The notes beneath the pieces were generated by a model. That model saw only the letters and a program-made list of their open reading frames with translations, did no database searches and had not been told where the DNA came from. DNA of 64,000 bases from Parablautia intestinalis. Its GTDB lineage: Bacteria > Bacillota > Clostridia > Lachnospirales > Lachnospiraceae. A program made the translations under genes and the position numbers. The first letter of the stretch is position 1; each line of letters opens with the position of its first letter. Where the stretch lies: NCBI GenBank assembly GCA_003612395.1, contig RAYQ01000006.1:1-64000 (forward strand), read 5' to 3'. This document shows positions 52,649-61,886 of the stretch, in pieces.

Positions 52649-53899
52649 TTAATTTAAGGTATAACTGTTCAAATACTTTTCCTGTTCCGGGGTAAGCACA
52701 TCAATTTCTTTTCCTAAAAACGCCAGCTTTCTCTTGGCCACATCCTGATCTACTGCCTTGGGCACGTCAATCAGCTTTTCTGTAAGCTCGCCGCCATGCT
52801 CTACCAGATACTTGGCGGATAATGCCTGAATTGCAAAACTCATATCCATGATTTCCGCCGGATGTCCATCTCCTGCTGCCAGGTTAACCAGTCTGCCTTC
52901 TGCCAAAATGAAAATCCACTGACCTGTAGGAAGCTTATAGCCCATAATGTTTTTCCTCTGTTCTCTGGTCTCCACGGCAATCTCGCGCAGTCTTGCCATA
53001 TCAATCTCGCAGTCAAAATGACCTGCGTTACAAAGGATAGCTCCGTCTTTCATAACCTTAAAGTCTTCCTCATCAATTACCTTATCACAGCCTGTAACGG
53101 TTACAAAGAAATCTCCCACTTTAGCCGCTTCATTCATGGGCATCACATCAAATCCATCCATAACAGCTTCAATTGCTTTGATAGGATCAATTTCTGTTAC
53201 AATAACTCTTGCACCAAGTCCCTTTGCCCGCATAGCAGTTCCCTTACCGCACCAGCCGTAGCCAGCCACTACCACAATCTTGCCTGCCACAATCAGGTTT
53301 GTCGTACGGTTAATGCCGTCCCATACGGACTGGCCTGTTCCATAACGGTTATCAAACAAATGCTTACAATCCGCATTGTTTACACGTACCATGGGGAATT
53401 TCAGCTCCCCGGCATGGTTCATTGCTTCCAGACGGATAATTCCTGTCGTAGTCTCTTCGCATCCGCCGATGATATTCGGTATAAGCTCCGGCATCTGGGT
53501 ATGGACCATATTTACCAGGTCGCCGCCATCATCAATGATGATATTAGGGCCTGCCTCCAATACATGGCGGATATGAGAACCATATTCCTCCGGTGTACAG
53601 TCATACCATGCATGGACCTCAAGTCCTGCTTTAACCAGTGCTGCCGCCACATCATCCTGGGTGGACAGCGGGTTAGACCCGGTCACAAACATCTGCGCTC
53701 CTCCTGCCTTTAACACCAGGCAAAGATACGCTGTCTTTGCTTCCAGGTGAACGGAAAGGGCAATTTTTTTACCTTCAAAAGGCTTTGTCTTTGAAAATTC
53801 TTCTTCCAGAGTGCGAAGCAGGTCACAATTTCTTTTCACCCACTCAATCTTACGCTCTCCGGACTCGGCCAAATGAATGTCTCTGATTTCACTGCTCAT
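52649..53899 (-). CDS. ahcY: S-adenosylhomocysteine (or S-inosylhomocysteine) hydrolase
   Basis: 416 aa from ATG 53899 (RBS GGAGGAC). Has the SAH hydrolase landmarks: substrate domain IALSVHLEAKTAYL, EETTTGIIRL, cofactor domain VVVAGYGWCGKGTAMRAKGLGA, and CNAGHFDCEI. It is the shorter form lacking the ~40-residue insertion, as in archaea and Thermotoga. Hydrolyses SAH to adenosine and homocysteine; with the MtaD deaminase encoded just upstream, S-inosylhomocysteine may be the real substrate, as described for Methanocaldococcus. Confidence 0.93.
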   Translation of the reverse strand: MSSEIRDIHLAESGERKIEWVKRNCDLLRTLEEEFSKTKPFEGKKIALSVHLEAKTAYLCLVLKAGGAQMFVTGSNPLSTQDDVAAALVKAGLEVHAWYDCTPEEYGSHIRHVLEAGPNIIIDDGGDLVNMVHTQMPELIPNIIGGCEETTTGIIRLEAMNHAGELKFPMVRVNNADCKHLFDNRYGTGQSVWDGINRTTNLIVAGKIVVVAGYGWCGKGTAMRAKGLGARVIVTEIDPIKAIEAVMDGFDVMPMNEAAKVGDFFVTVTGCDKVIDEEDFKVMKDGAILCNAGHFDCEIDMARLREIAVETREQRKNIMGYKLPTGQWIFILAEGRLVNLAAGDGHPAEIMDMSFAIQALSAKYLVEHGGELTEKLIDVPKAVDQDVAKRKLAFLGKEIDVLTPEQEKYLNSYTLN

Positions 53900-54065
53900 A
53901 TTAATGTCCTCCAATAAAATATAAGATAGATTCAGCCGAATTTTTATTATAGTGATGGTCGTCTGTCCTATCATCACTTTAGGTTATTATTCCATATTGA
54001 GTCGTTGCTCAAGATTCTCATCTGTGAATAATAACTTTATAATAACTGTAAAACAGCCATTATTC

Positions 54066-55367
54066 CTAATACTCTTTCTTATCAAGTCCCATACGAACTA
54101 TAATGTCATTTACCTTTTTATAAACCATATCCTCATTAAGCGTCAATACCTTTCTGTTTTCCAAGGTAATTTTTCCATCAATAATAACCGTCTCCACCTC
54201 AGAACCATTGGCAGAATAAGAAAGGCCGGCCAGCAGATTGTTTCTGGGTGTCAAAGAAGGTGTATTCAGATTCAAAATAGCAATATCTGCCTTCTTTCCC
54301 ACTTCCAGGGAGCCTGTCTCCTGCTCAAGGCCAAGCGCCCTGGCGCCATTTATGGTTGCAATCCGGAAACCTTCTTTTGCACTGATACATTGAGGCGTCT
54401 TTTTAACCCCTTTATGTATAAGCGTAAGCAGGCTCAGCTCATGAAACATATTAAGGCTGTTGTTGCTGGCCGCGCCATCGGTACCAAGGCAGACATTGAT
54501 TCCTTTTTCAAGCATCGCCGGTACTGGCGCAAATCCATTACCCAGCTTCATGTTGCTGGCCGGATTGGTTACCACACTTACATCCTTTTTCTTCAGAATA
54601 TCCATATCACTTTCTGTAATCTGTACACAATGTGCGGCTATGGCCGGCACATCAAACAGTCCGTTCCTATCCGCCATTTCAATAGGGGACATTCCATATT
54701 TTTCTTTTATCTGCTGTATCTCGCTTTCACTTTCCGAAAGATGCACGTGAATTCCCATATGGTTCTTTTTCGCTTCACCGGCAACAATGCGCATATAAGC
54801 ATCATCGCAGGTATAAGGAGCATGAGGCCCCAGCATAAAGGTAAGTCTGTCACAGTCCTTAGCCGCATCTCTTTCTTCATAAGCCTGCTTTAGCCGAATC
54901 TGTCCGGCCTCATCATTACCGCTTCCTACCAGCCCCCGGCATATGACGGCACGCATGCCGGATTCTTTTACTGCCCTTGTGGTCTGATGGATGTTCATCT
55001 GCATATCGTTAAAGCAGGTGGTTCCGCTCTTCATCATTTCTATGATGGCGAGGCAGGCGCCCCAATAGGTATCTTCATCTGTCATCTGCTGCTCAATCGG
55101 ATCAATAGATCCAAAAAGCCAGTCCATAAAACTCAAATCATCCGCCACATTCCGCATAAAAGACATATAAGAATGGGTATGACAGTTTATTAATCCCGGT
55201 ATGGCAAGCCTGTCCTTACCATCCACCACTCTGTCAGCTACAAATCCTGAAGGCTTCATGCCAATGGCAGCAATCCTGCTGCCTTCAATATAAATATCCG
55301 TTTCCTTCACTACGTCATCATTGCCCTCCGGCAATACAGCCAGAATATTTTTTAATAAAATTCCCAA
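54066..55367 (-). CDS. mtaD: 5-methylthioadenosine/S-adenosylhomocysteine deaminase
   Basis: 433 aa. Amidohydrolase with metal motif NCHTHSYMSFMRNVADDLSFMDWL, HVHLSESE, AAHCVQIT and GTDGAASNNSLNMF, the MtaD/TrzA-like signature. Deaminates SAH and MTA to the inosyl forms. Transcribed toward ahcY with a 166-bp gap that contains a small TTGAG / CTCAA hairpin. The pair suggests SAH clearance by deamination then hydrolysis. Confidence 0.9.
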   Translation of the reverse strand: MGILLKNILAVLPEGNDDVVKETDIYIEGSRIAAIGMKPSGFVADRVVDGKDRLAIPGLINCHTHSYMSFMRNVADDLSFMDWLFGSIDPIEQQMTDEDTYWGACLAIIEMMKSGTTCFNDMQMNIHQTTRAVKESGMRAVICRGLVGSGNDEAGQIRLKQAYEERDAAKDCDRLTFMLGPHAPYTCDDAYMRIVAGEAKKNHMGIHVHLSESESEIQQIKEKYGMSPIEMADRNGLFDVPAIAAHCVQITESDMDILKKKDVSVVTNPASNMKLGNGFAPVPAMLEKGINVCLGTDGAASNNSLNMFHELSLLTLIHKGVKKTPQCISAKEGFRIATINGARALGLEQETGSLEVGKKADIAILNLNTPSLTPRNNLLAGLSYSANGSEVETVIIDGKITLENRKVLTLNEDMVYKKVNDIIVRMGLDKKEY

Positions 55368-55521
55368 AGCTTTTCACCTCTTATTTTTTCATTATCTTTT
55401 TAACATCTTTCGTATGAATCTTCTATGGTTTCAACACCCTAAAGCGGAAACCTCAGACACAAATTTTCTGACAAAAAATCTTTCCTCTTTTTTTAACCTG
55501 CCTTTCGAAATCTTACGGCTT

Positions 55522-56481
55522 TTAAAGATTAACAATATTTCTGTTTTCTCCCTTTAAAAATGCCTCAATATTTTTGCAGGTTTCTGAAACACACCTGTTT
55601 CTTGCCTCAATGCTCGCCCATGCCAGGTGAGGGGTAATAATTAATTTATTACTGTCCATAATCCTACTTAACGGATTGCTGTCTTTCATAGGCTCCGTGC
55701 TGGTCACATCCAGCCCTGCTCCTGCAATATAATCCTCTGTTAAGGCAGTGTACAGCGCTTCGTCATTGACCACAGGTCCTCTTGCCACATTAATGAATAT
55801 AGCACTTTTTTTCATCTTTTTAAACGCGTCCAGATCAAATAGACCCCTTGTTTTATCACTTAGCGGGCAGTGAACCGACAAAAAATCCGATTCCTGAAGC
55901 AGCCTGTCAAACTCCACTCTCTCATATTCCGTACAGGTACTGTTTCCGGATGCAGAATAAAAAATCACCTTGCAGCCAAAGGCCCGGGCAATTCCGGCCA
56001 CCTTCCTGCCGATATTTCCCATTCCTGCAATCCCCCACGTCTTGCCCGCAAGCTCCGTAAAAGGAATATCAAAATTCGAAAAACGGTCCTGTGCTGCATA
56101 CGCTCCTGATTTTACATATTCGTCATAATGGCGGAGCTTTTCAAGCACATAAAGGCAGAGCGCAAAAGTATGCTGGGCCACTGCATCTGTGGAATAGCCT
56201 ACAATGTTCGCCACCCTGATGCCCCTGCTTTTGCAGTATGCAAGGTCTATATTGTCATACCCTGTGGCAAATTCGCAAATCAGTTTTACGAAAGGCGCAT
56301 CTTTTAAGGTTTCCTCATTCAGAGGCGCTTTGTTGGCAACGATAATTTCCGCCTCTCTCACCTTTTCCTTAACATCCACAGCCGTAGTATTAGGATATAC
56401 CCTCACCTCTCCATACGCATTAAGGTCATCTACCGGAACATCCAGGCCCACGCTGTTTCTCTCCAAAACCACTATCTTCAT
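55522..56481 (-). CDS. D-isomer-specific 2-hydroxyacid dehydrogenase
   Basis: 319 aa from ATG 56481, 7 nt after AGGAGG; the GTG at 56487 would leave only one base of spacing. NAD-binding domain with GIAGMGNIGRKVAGIARAFG and the catalytic Arg/Glu/His of the family (NVARGPVVND, and PHLAWAS). The sequence resembles hydroxypyruvate/glycerate-type enzymes of gut Clostridia, but substrate cannot be assigned. Possibly co-transcribed with mtaD. Confidence 0.9.
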   Translation of the reverse strand: MKIVVLERNSVGLDVPVDDLNAYGEVRVYPNTTAVDVKEKVREAEIIVANKAPLNEETLKDAPFVKLICEFATGYDNIDLAYCKSRGIRVANIVGYSTDAVAQHTFALCLYVLEKLRHYDEYVKSGAYAAQDRFSNFDIPFTELAGKTWGIAGMGNIGRKVAGIARAFGCKVIFYSASGNSTCTEYERVEFDRLLQESDFLSVHCPLSDKTRGLFDLDAFKKMKKSAIFINVARGPVVNDEALYTALTEDYIAGAGLDVTSTEPMKDSNPLSRIMDSNKLIITPHLAWASIEARNRCVSETCKNIEAFLKGENRNIVNL

Positions 56482-56483
56482 AT

Positions 56484-56516
56484 ACACACCTCCTGTATAC
56501 CACGTGCTTTGCCTAC
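56484..56516 (-). repeat. RBS-bearing repeat before the dehydrogenase gene
   Basis: Minus strand: GTAGGCAAAGCACGTGGTAT then ACAGGAGGTGTG, a diverged relative of the palindrome-plus-AGGAGG units before cvfB and ylbF. Confidence 0.4.
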
Positions 56517-56574
56517 GATAAATATTTTTTATTATATATAAAATATTCTAAATATTCAATTTAAATATTTTCTA

Positions 56575-56603
56575 TTGACATTGTTTCTTTCATGCGTTAA
56601 TAT
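56575..56603 (+). promoter_or_regulatory. sigma-A promoter of the trp operon
   Basis: TTGACA (56575-56580), 17-bp spacer, TAATAT (56598-56603), just ahead of the T-box leader. Confidence 0.88.
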
Positions 56604-56609
56604 GATAAA

Positions 56610-56930
56610 AACTTTATAACACCTAAACCGTTGATGCGGAGATAACGGTGATGATGCTCCTACAGAGAGCCCGGAACGCTGAGATCGGGTGGAAAACAAG
56701 TCATCAAATGGACCGCTGAGGGTGCAGTGAACAAAATTTAAAGAATTTTCAATTTAAAGAATTTTCAACTCATTGAATTTTAAGTATTCTGCAACGTAAG
56801 GCATACGTCAGTTGCCAGGGATATGATGGTATCCTGTTAAGCGTACGGCTCATGTCGTAAATCAAGGTGGCACCGCGGATAGTTTTATTCGTCCTTGACA
56901 GATATTTTCTGTCAGGGACTTTTTATTTTG
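56610..56930 (+). promoter_or_regulatory. T-box riboswitch, tryptophan, of the trp operon
   Basis: Stem I begins near 56630; ACAGAGAGC and the specifier TGG (Trp) in CAAATGGACCGCTGAGGG near 56706; T-box AAGGTGGCACCGCGG at 56864-56878; terminator GTCCTTGACAG / CTGTCAGGGAC with a T-run at 56891-56929. Uncharged tRNA-Trp allows read-through into trpE. The linker contains a perfect 16-bp tandem duplication (56735-56750 and 56751-56766). Confidence 0.93.
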
Positions 56931-57006
56931 CAAAAACATTGCCATAAGCATTATTTTCACTTATTTTATTCTGTTTTATTGCCGCTGCAGGCAGAAAGGA
57001 AACGCT

Positions 57007-58476
57007 ATGATTCAACCTGAACTTCATGTATTAAAAGAATTGCAGGGGCAGGGCATATACAAAACGGCCCCGGTCAGCATGGAAATTTTATCCGACATCA
57101 GAACTCCCATTGAAGTTCTTAAAATCCTCAAAAACATTTCCAGCCATTGCTACCTTTTAGAATCTGTCGCCGATCATGAAAAATGGGGGCGTTATACCTT
57201 TTTAGGCTACCATCCCAGCCTTGAAATTACCTGCCACAACGGCCGCATGAAAACAGGCTCTTTTTCCTTTGAGACAAAAGCCCCCGGAAAATATATCCGC
57301 CAGGTTATGGAAGAACACAAAAGTCCTCATTTTCCTTATCTCCCTCCTTTTACCGGCGGATTGGTTGGCTATTTCTCCTATGACTACCTAAAATACGCGG
57401 AGCCATCTCTGCACCTTGACGCTGTTGATACAGAAGGTTTTAAGGATGTAGATTTGATGCTGTTTGATAAGGTAATTGCTTTTGATAACTTTAGACAAAA
57501 AATCATATTAATTGTAAATATTTATCTTGAAAATCTTGAGACAGAATATAACAGGGCGGCCCTTATCTTAAAGCAAATGGCAGAATTAATTCGAAACGGC
57601 GCTCCCGCCGAAGACCTGCCCGGTAAATGCACTACGGACTTTTTTCCCCTTTTTGGCCGAGAAGAATATTGCTCTATGGTGGAAAAAGCTAAATATCATA
57701 TTAAAGAGGGCGACATTTTCCAAATCGTTTTATCCAATCGTCTGGAGGCCGGCTTTGAGGGAAGCCTGTTAAACACTTACCGGATTTTGCGTACCTTAAA
57801 CCCTTCTCCCTACATGTTTTATTTTTCCAGCAGTGATTTGGAAGTGGCGGGCGCTTCTCCGGAGACTCTGGTTAAGCTGGAAAATGACACTTTGCATACC
57901 TTTCCCTTAGCGGGTACCAGCCCCAGAGGCAAAACGGAAGAAGAAGATAAAATGCTGGAGCAAAAGCTTCTCTCTGATCCCAAAGAATTGGCCGAGCATA
58001 ATATGCTGGTAGATCTTGGAAGAAATGATATTGGTAAAATTAGTAAATTTGGAACCGTTCAGGTAGAAAAATATCTCTCTGTAGAAAGATATTCTCATGT
58101 TATGCACATCGGTTCTACGCTGCGGGGAGAAATACGTGTGGATGCAGATGCGCTTTCTGCTATAGATGCCGTCTTACCTGCGGGAACACTTTCCGGCGCT
58201 CCTAAGCTCAAAGCCTGCCAGTTAATTAACGACCTGGAAAATAACAAACGCGGCATCTATGGCGGAGCCATAGGCTATCTGGATTTTACCGGAAATCTCG
58301 ATACCTGCATAGCAATCAGAATCGCTTATAAGAAGGGCAATAAAGTGTTTGTGAGAAGCGGCGCCGGAATTGTAGCGGATTCTATTCCTGAAAAAGAATA
58401 CCAGGAATGCTTAAACAAAGCTGCCGCTGTTGTGAAAGCATTAACAGATGCCGCACTTTGTGAACCGGCCAAATAG
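57007..58476 (+). CDS. trpE: anthranilate synthase component I
   Basis: 489 aa, RBS AGAAAGGAA. Chorismate-binding enzyme; the N-terminal LLES motif (about 50-53) marks the tryptophan feedback site, and the catalytic part carries FQIVLSNRLE, AGTSPRGKTEEED and GAGIVADSIPEKEY. With TrpG it makes anthranilate from chorismate and glutamine. First gene of trpEGDCFBA. Confidence 0.96.
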   Translation: MIQPELHVLKELQGQGIYKTAPVSMEILSDIRTPIEVLKILKNISSHCYLLESVADHEKWGRYTFLGYHPSLEITCHNGRMKTGSFSFETKAPGKYIRQVMEEHKSPHFPYLPPFTGGLVGYFSYDYLKYAEPSLHLDAVDTEGFKDVDLMLFDKVIAFDNFRQKIILIVNIYLENLETEYNRAALILKQMAELIRNGAPAEDLPGKCTTDFFPLFGREEYCSMVEKAKYHIKEGDIFQIVLSNRLEAGFEGSLLNTYRILRTLNPSPYMFYFSSSDLEVAGASPETLVKLENDTLHTFPLAGTSPRGKTEEEDKMLEQKLLSDPKELAEHNMLVDLGRNDIGKISKFGTVQVEKYLSVERYSHVMHIGSTLRGEIRVDADALSAIDAVLPAGTLSGAPKLKACQLINDLENNKRGIYGGAIGYLDFTGNLDTCIAIRIAYKKGNKVFVRSGAGIVADSIPEKEYQECLNKAAAVVKALTDAALCEPAK

Positions 58477-58480
58477 CAAG

Positions 58481-58537
58481 TGCCGCCCCGCTCATTATCT
58501 GCGGCAGTCGCCAAATGCCTGCAAGCAATCACTTGGC
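58481..58537 (+). repeat. two palindromes in the trpE-trpG gap
   Basis: TGCCGC / GCGGCA (58481-58486, 58501-58506) and GCCAAATG / CACTTGGC (58510-58517, 58530-58537, one G-U pair). No T-run follows, so these are not simple terminators; they may modulate the relative levels of trpE and the distal genes or be remnants of repeats. Confidence 0.5.
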
Positions 58538-58573
58538 TCGTTGCCCGCGGGAATAAAAACAGGAGGCAGACCA

Positions 58574-59176
58574 ATGATTTTGTTAATTGATAATTATGAC
58601 AGTTTTTCTTACAACTTATACCAGCTGATCGGTGCATTAAATCCTGATATAGAAGTAATTCGAAATGATGCTGTTTCCATAGCAGAAATTGAAAAGCTAA
58701 AACCAGAGGCTATTATCCTTTCCCCCGGGCCGGGCAGACCGGAAGATGCCGGCGTCTGCATCGATGTAGTCAGGAAGCTTGGGGGCACAATTCCTGTTTT
58801 AGGTATCTGCCTCGGCCATCAGGCCGTCTGCATGGCCTACGGCGGGACAATATCCTACGCCAAAAGGCTGATGCATGGAAAGCAGTCCCACACCAGACTT
58901 GAATCTGCCTGTCCGCTTTTTCAGGGACTTCCGGAAAGTATTCAGGTTGCCAGGTATCATTCCCTTGCATTGCTTGAAGAAACTCTCCCCGCTTGTCTTA
59001 CCATTACTGCCAGGGCGGATGACGGCGAGATAATGGCGGTTCAGCATAATAGCTATCCCGTCTATGGGCTTCAGTTTCACCCTGAATCTATCCTTACACC
59101 GGAAGGAAAGAGTATTTTAAAAAATTATTTAAATATTGCAAAAGTTAATAAAAAACATGGAGGTAAAAATGATTAA
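58574..59176 (+). CDS. trpG: anthranilate synthase component II (glutamine amidotransferase)
   Basis: 200 aa from ATG 58574 (RBS AGGAGG). Class I glutaminase with Cys79 in LGICLGHQ and the His-Glu pair in QFHPES. Supplies ammonia to TrpE. The trpE-trpG gap of 97 bp holds two hairpins. Its last 8 bases overlap trpD. Confidence 0.95.
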   Translation: MILLIDNYDSFSYNLYQLIGALNPDIEVIRNDAVSIAEIEKLKPEAIILSPGPGRPEDAGVCIDVVRKLGGTIPVLGICLGHQAVCMAYGGTISYAKRLMHGKQSHTRLESACPLFQGLPESIQVARYHSLALLEETLPACLTITARADDGEIMAVQHNSYPVYGLQFHPESILTPEGKSILKNYLNIAKVNKKHGGKND

Positions 59177-60194
59177 AGAAGCTATTGTAAAAATTGTTGA
59201 CAAACAGGATTTAACTTACGATGAGGCTTACGCTGTCATAAACGAAATTATGAACGGCGAAACCTCACCCACACAAAATGCCGCCTTTTTAGCTGCTTTG
59301 TCCACCAAAAGCACTAAAGCGGAAACTATTGAAGAAATTGCCGGCTGCGCTGCCGCTATGCGCTGTCACGCCCTGAAGGTGGAACATAACATGGATCTTA
59401 TGGAAATAGTCGGCACCGGCGGAGATGACGCCCAAAGCTTTAATATTTCAACCACCTCCGCTCTGGTTGCGGCAGCCGGAGGCGTAAAGATCGCCAAACA
59501 CGGCAACCGGGCCGCATCCTCTAAATGCGGAGCTGCAGACTGTCTTGAGGCCCTTGGCGTAAATATTGATTTATCTCCTGAAAAATGTGTTGAACTCCTT
59601 AAAAAGGTCGGTATTTGCTTCTTCTTTGCGCAAAAATACCATACTTCCATGAAATATGTTGGCTCTATTCGTAAAGAACTGGGGATCAGAACCGTCTTCA
59701 ATATTTTAGGCCCTTTAACAAACCCGGCTTCTCCTGCCAGACAGCTTCTTGGGGTTTACGATAAGTCTCTGGTTGAGCCTCTTGCAAAGGTTCTCACCAG
59801 TCTTGGGGTTAAGCGTGGCATGGTCGTTTACGGAATAAATAAGATGGATGAAATATCTGCAGGCAGTCCCACTTATATATGTGAATTCAGCGAAGGGAAA
59901 TATGACACCTACACTATTACACCGGAAGATTTCGGATTGACCTCCTGTACAAAAAAAGAACTGGTTGGCGGAACGCCTGCGGAAAATGCCCAAATTACTC
60001 TTTCTATCTTAAAGGGAAAAAGGGACGCTAAAAGAAACGCAGTTCTTTTAAATGCCGGAGCCGCCCTGTATATTGCGGAAAAAGCAGACTCCTTTGCTAG
60101 CGGCATCCGCCTTGCCGAGGAACTAATTGATTCAGGCAGTGCACTGGCCAAACTGGAAGAATTTAAATCTATAAGTAATCTGCCTTTACAGTAG
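59169..60194 (+). CDS. trpD: anthranilate phosphoribosyltransferase
   Basis: 341 aa from ATG 59169 (RBS GGAGGT); overlaps trpG by 8 bp. Type III PRTase with the PRPP motif [14 protein letters not shown] and [15 protein letters not shown]. Not fused to trpG as it is in some enterobacteria. Confidence 0.96.
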   Translation: MIKEAIVKIVDKQDLTYDEAYAVINEIMNGETSPTQNAAFLAALSTKSTKAETIEEIAGCAAAMRCHALKVEHNMDLMEIVGTGGDDAQSFNISTTSALVAAAGGVKIAKHGNRAASSKCGAADCLEALGVNIDLSPEKCVELLKKVGICFFFAQKYHTSMKYVGSIRKELGIRTVFNILGPLTNPASPARQLLGVYDKSLVEPLAKVLTSLGVKRGMVVYGINKMDEISAGSPTYICEFSEGKYDTYTITPEDFGLTSCTKKELVGGTPAENAQITLSILKGKRDAKRNAVLLNAGAALYIAEKADSFASGIRLAEELIDSGSALAKLEEFKSISNLPLQ

Positions 60195-60346
60195 AGCTTG
60201 CAATATATCTACTCGTATATGAATAATAATTATTATTAGATACTCACTGATGAATAATAATCAGCTTAAGGTGTTTATAATACGGATTAACATCATAACC
60301 CTTATGATTTTATTCTCTCGCTATGTGATATATAGGGGACAGGGTA
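60195..60346 (+). other. trpD-trpC gap with AT-rich palindromes
   Basis: 152 bp in an otherwise tight operon. It contains a perfect 16-bp palindrome AATAATAATTATTATT (60222-60237) and a second TGAT...AATCA inverted repeat (about 60248-60262), sharing TGAATAATAAT. It could be an operator for an internal promoter; no clear -35/-10 pair was found. Confidence 0.4.
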
Positions 60347-61180
60347 ATGAAAACAATTTTAGATACGATAGCCGCCTATGCCAGGCAAAGGGTGGAAAAA
60401 GCCAGAAAGATTTTTCCTCTTAAGGAACTTAAAGAGCTTGCCCTTTCACAAAACTGCAGCACCGGATTTCCCTTTGAAAAAGCTCTTACCACCGACAAAA
60501 TAAGCTTTATATGTGAATGTAAAAAAGCCTCTCCCTCCAAAGGACTTATCGCAGAGGACTTTCCTTATCTGACAATTGCCAGAGAATATGAAGCGGCAGG
60601 AGCCTCCTGCATCTCTGTGCTGACCGAGCCTAAATGGTTTCTTGGAAAAAATGATTATCTTAAAGAAATTTCCAGGGCAGTATCTGTCCCTTGCATCCGC
60701 AAGGACTTCATAATAGATGAGTATATGATTTACGAAGCCAAGCTATTAGGTGCCAGCGCGGTCTTATTAATCTGCTCCCTGCTTTCTACAGATACCTTAA
60801 AGTATTACATCGATATCTGCGATTCTCTTGGTCTTTCGGCTTTAGCAGAAGCTCATAATGAAAAAGAAATTGCCTCTGCAGTTGCCGCTAAAGCACGCAT
60901 AATAGGCGTCAACAACCGCAATCTTAAAGACTTTACGGTAGATATCCAAAACAGCGTAAAACTGCGCTCTTTCGTGCCGGAAAATATTTTGTTTGTTGCA
61001 GAGAGCGGTATCCGCTCCCCGGAACATATAAAGGTTCTCGAAGCAGCTAACGTAAATGCCGTTTTAATTGGCGAAACCCTCATGTGCGCCAAAAATAAGA
61101 AAGCCATGCTGGATTGGCTGCGGGGAAGCAGCAATTTGCAGGCTGCCCGCAAGAATGAAATGACTATCAATATGTTATAG
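60347..61180 (+). CDS. trpC: indole-3-glycerol-phosphate synthase
   Basis: 277 aa. TIM barrel with catalytic residues in FICECKKASPSKG (Glu57, Lys59), CIRKDFIIDEYMIYEA and VAESGIRSPEHI. Not fused to TrpF. RBS GGGGA. Confidence 0.95.
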   Translation: MKTILDTIAAYARQRVEKARKIFPLKELKELALSQNCSTGFPFEKALTTDKISFICECKKASPSKGLIAEDFPYLTIAREYEAAGASCISVLTEPKWFLGKNDYLKEISRAVSVPCIRKDFIIDEYMIYEAKLLGASAVLLICSLLSTDTLKYYIDICDSLGLSALAEAHNEKEIASAVAAKARIIGVNNRNLKDFTVDIQNSVKLRSFVPENILFVAESGIRSPEHIKVLEAANVNAVLIGETLMCAKNKKAMLDWLRGSSNLQAARKNEMTINML

Positions 61181-61196
61181 AAGGGACATTACCTGC

Positions 61197-61811
61197 ATGA
61201 CCAAAATAAAAATATGCGGTTTAAAATCCACAAAAGATATTTCTTATGTGAATCAACTGAACCCTGATTATATAGGCTTTGTTTTTTTACAGGGAAGGCA
61301 GCGCAGCGTCTCTTTTAAGGACGCGGCAGCCCTAAGATCACTTTTAAAGCCGGAAATTCAAAGTGTCGGCGTTTTTGTAAACGAGCCTCTGGAAAATGTT
61401 CTCTCTCTTCTAGAAACCGGGACCATACAGCTTGTGCAGCTTCATGGCCGGGAGAATACCTCCTATGCCTTAAAGCTCAAAAGCCTGTGCTGCAAACCCA
61501 TTATCAAAGCCTTTATCATAAAAGGAAAGGAAGATATCAAAAGAGCCCTTGACTATCCCTGCGATTACCTGCTGCTCGACAATGGCCTGGGCACAGGCGA
61601 GGCTTTTGACTGGTCACTGATACAGGGTATCCACAAGCCCTTTTTTCTGGCAGGGGGATTAAACCCTGCAAATGTAAAAGACGCCATTAAAAGGACACAT
61701 CCCTATGCAGTAGATGTCAGTTCCGGCGTGGAAACGAACTGCCGTAAGGATTATCAAAAAATAAAAGCTTTTATAGAAGCCTGCCATGCAGCAGACCATA
61801 TAAGAAGTTAA
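61197..61811 (+). CDS. trpF: phosphoribosylanthranilate isomerase
   Basis: 204 aa. TIM barrel with catalytic Cys7 (KICGLKS) and Asp128 (LLLDNGLGTGEAFDW), plus LAGGLNPANV and VDVSSGVE. Follows trpC by 16 bp. Confidence 0.95.
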   Translation: MTKIKICGLKSTKDISYVNQLNPDYIGFVFLQGRQRSVSFKDAAALRSLLKPEIQSVGVFVNEPLENVLSLLETGTIQLVQLHGRENTSYALKLKSLCCKPIIKAFIIKGKEDIKRALDYPCDYLLLDNGLGTGEAFDWSLIQGIHKPFFLAGGLNPANVKDAIKRTHPYAVDVSSGVETNCRKDYQKIKAFIEACHAADHIRS

Positions 61812-61886
61812 CCGGAGGTGTATTTAACCTTAAACTTACAGTCACTGTAAGAACACAAAATAAGAGAAAAGAAGGGAGGATTTACT

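Noticed and set aside
53900..54065. possible SAM or SAH riboswitch between mtaD and ahcY
   Set aside because: Only a short TTGAG/CTCAA hairpin is present; none of the conserved cores of SAM or SAH riboswitches could be found.
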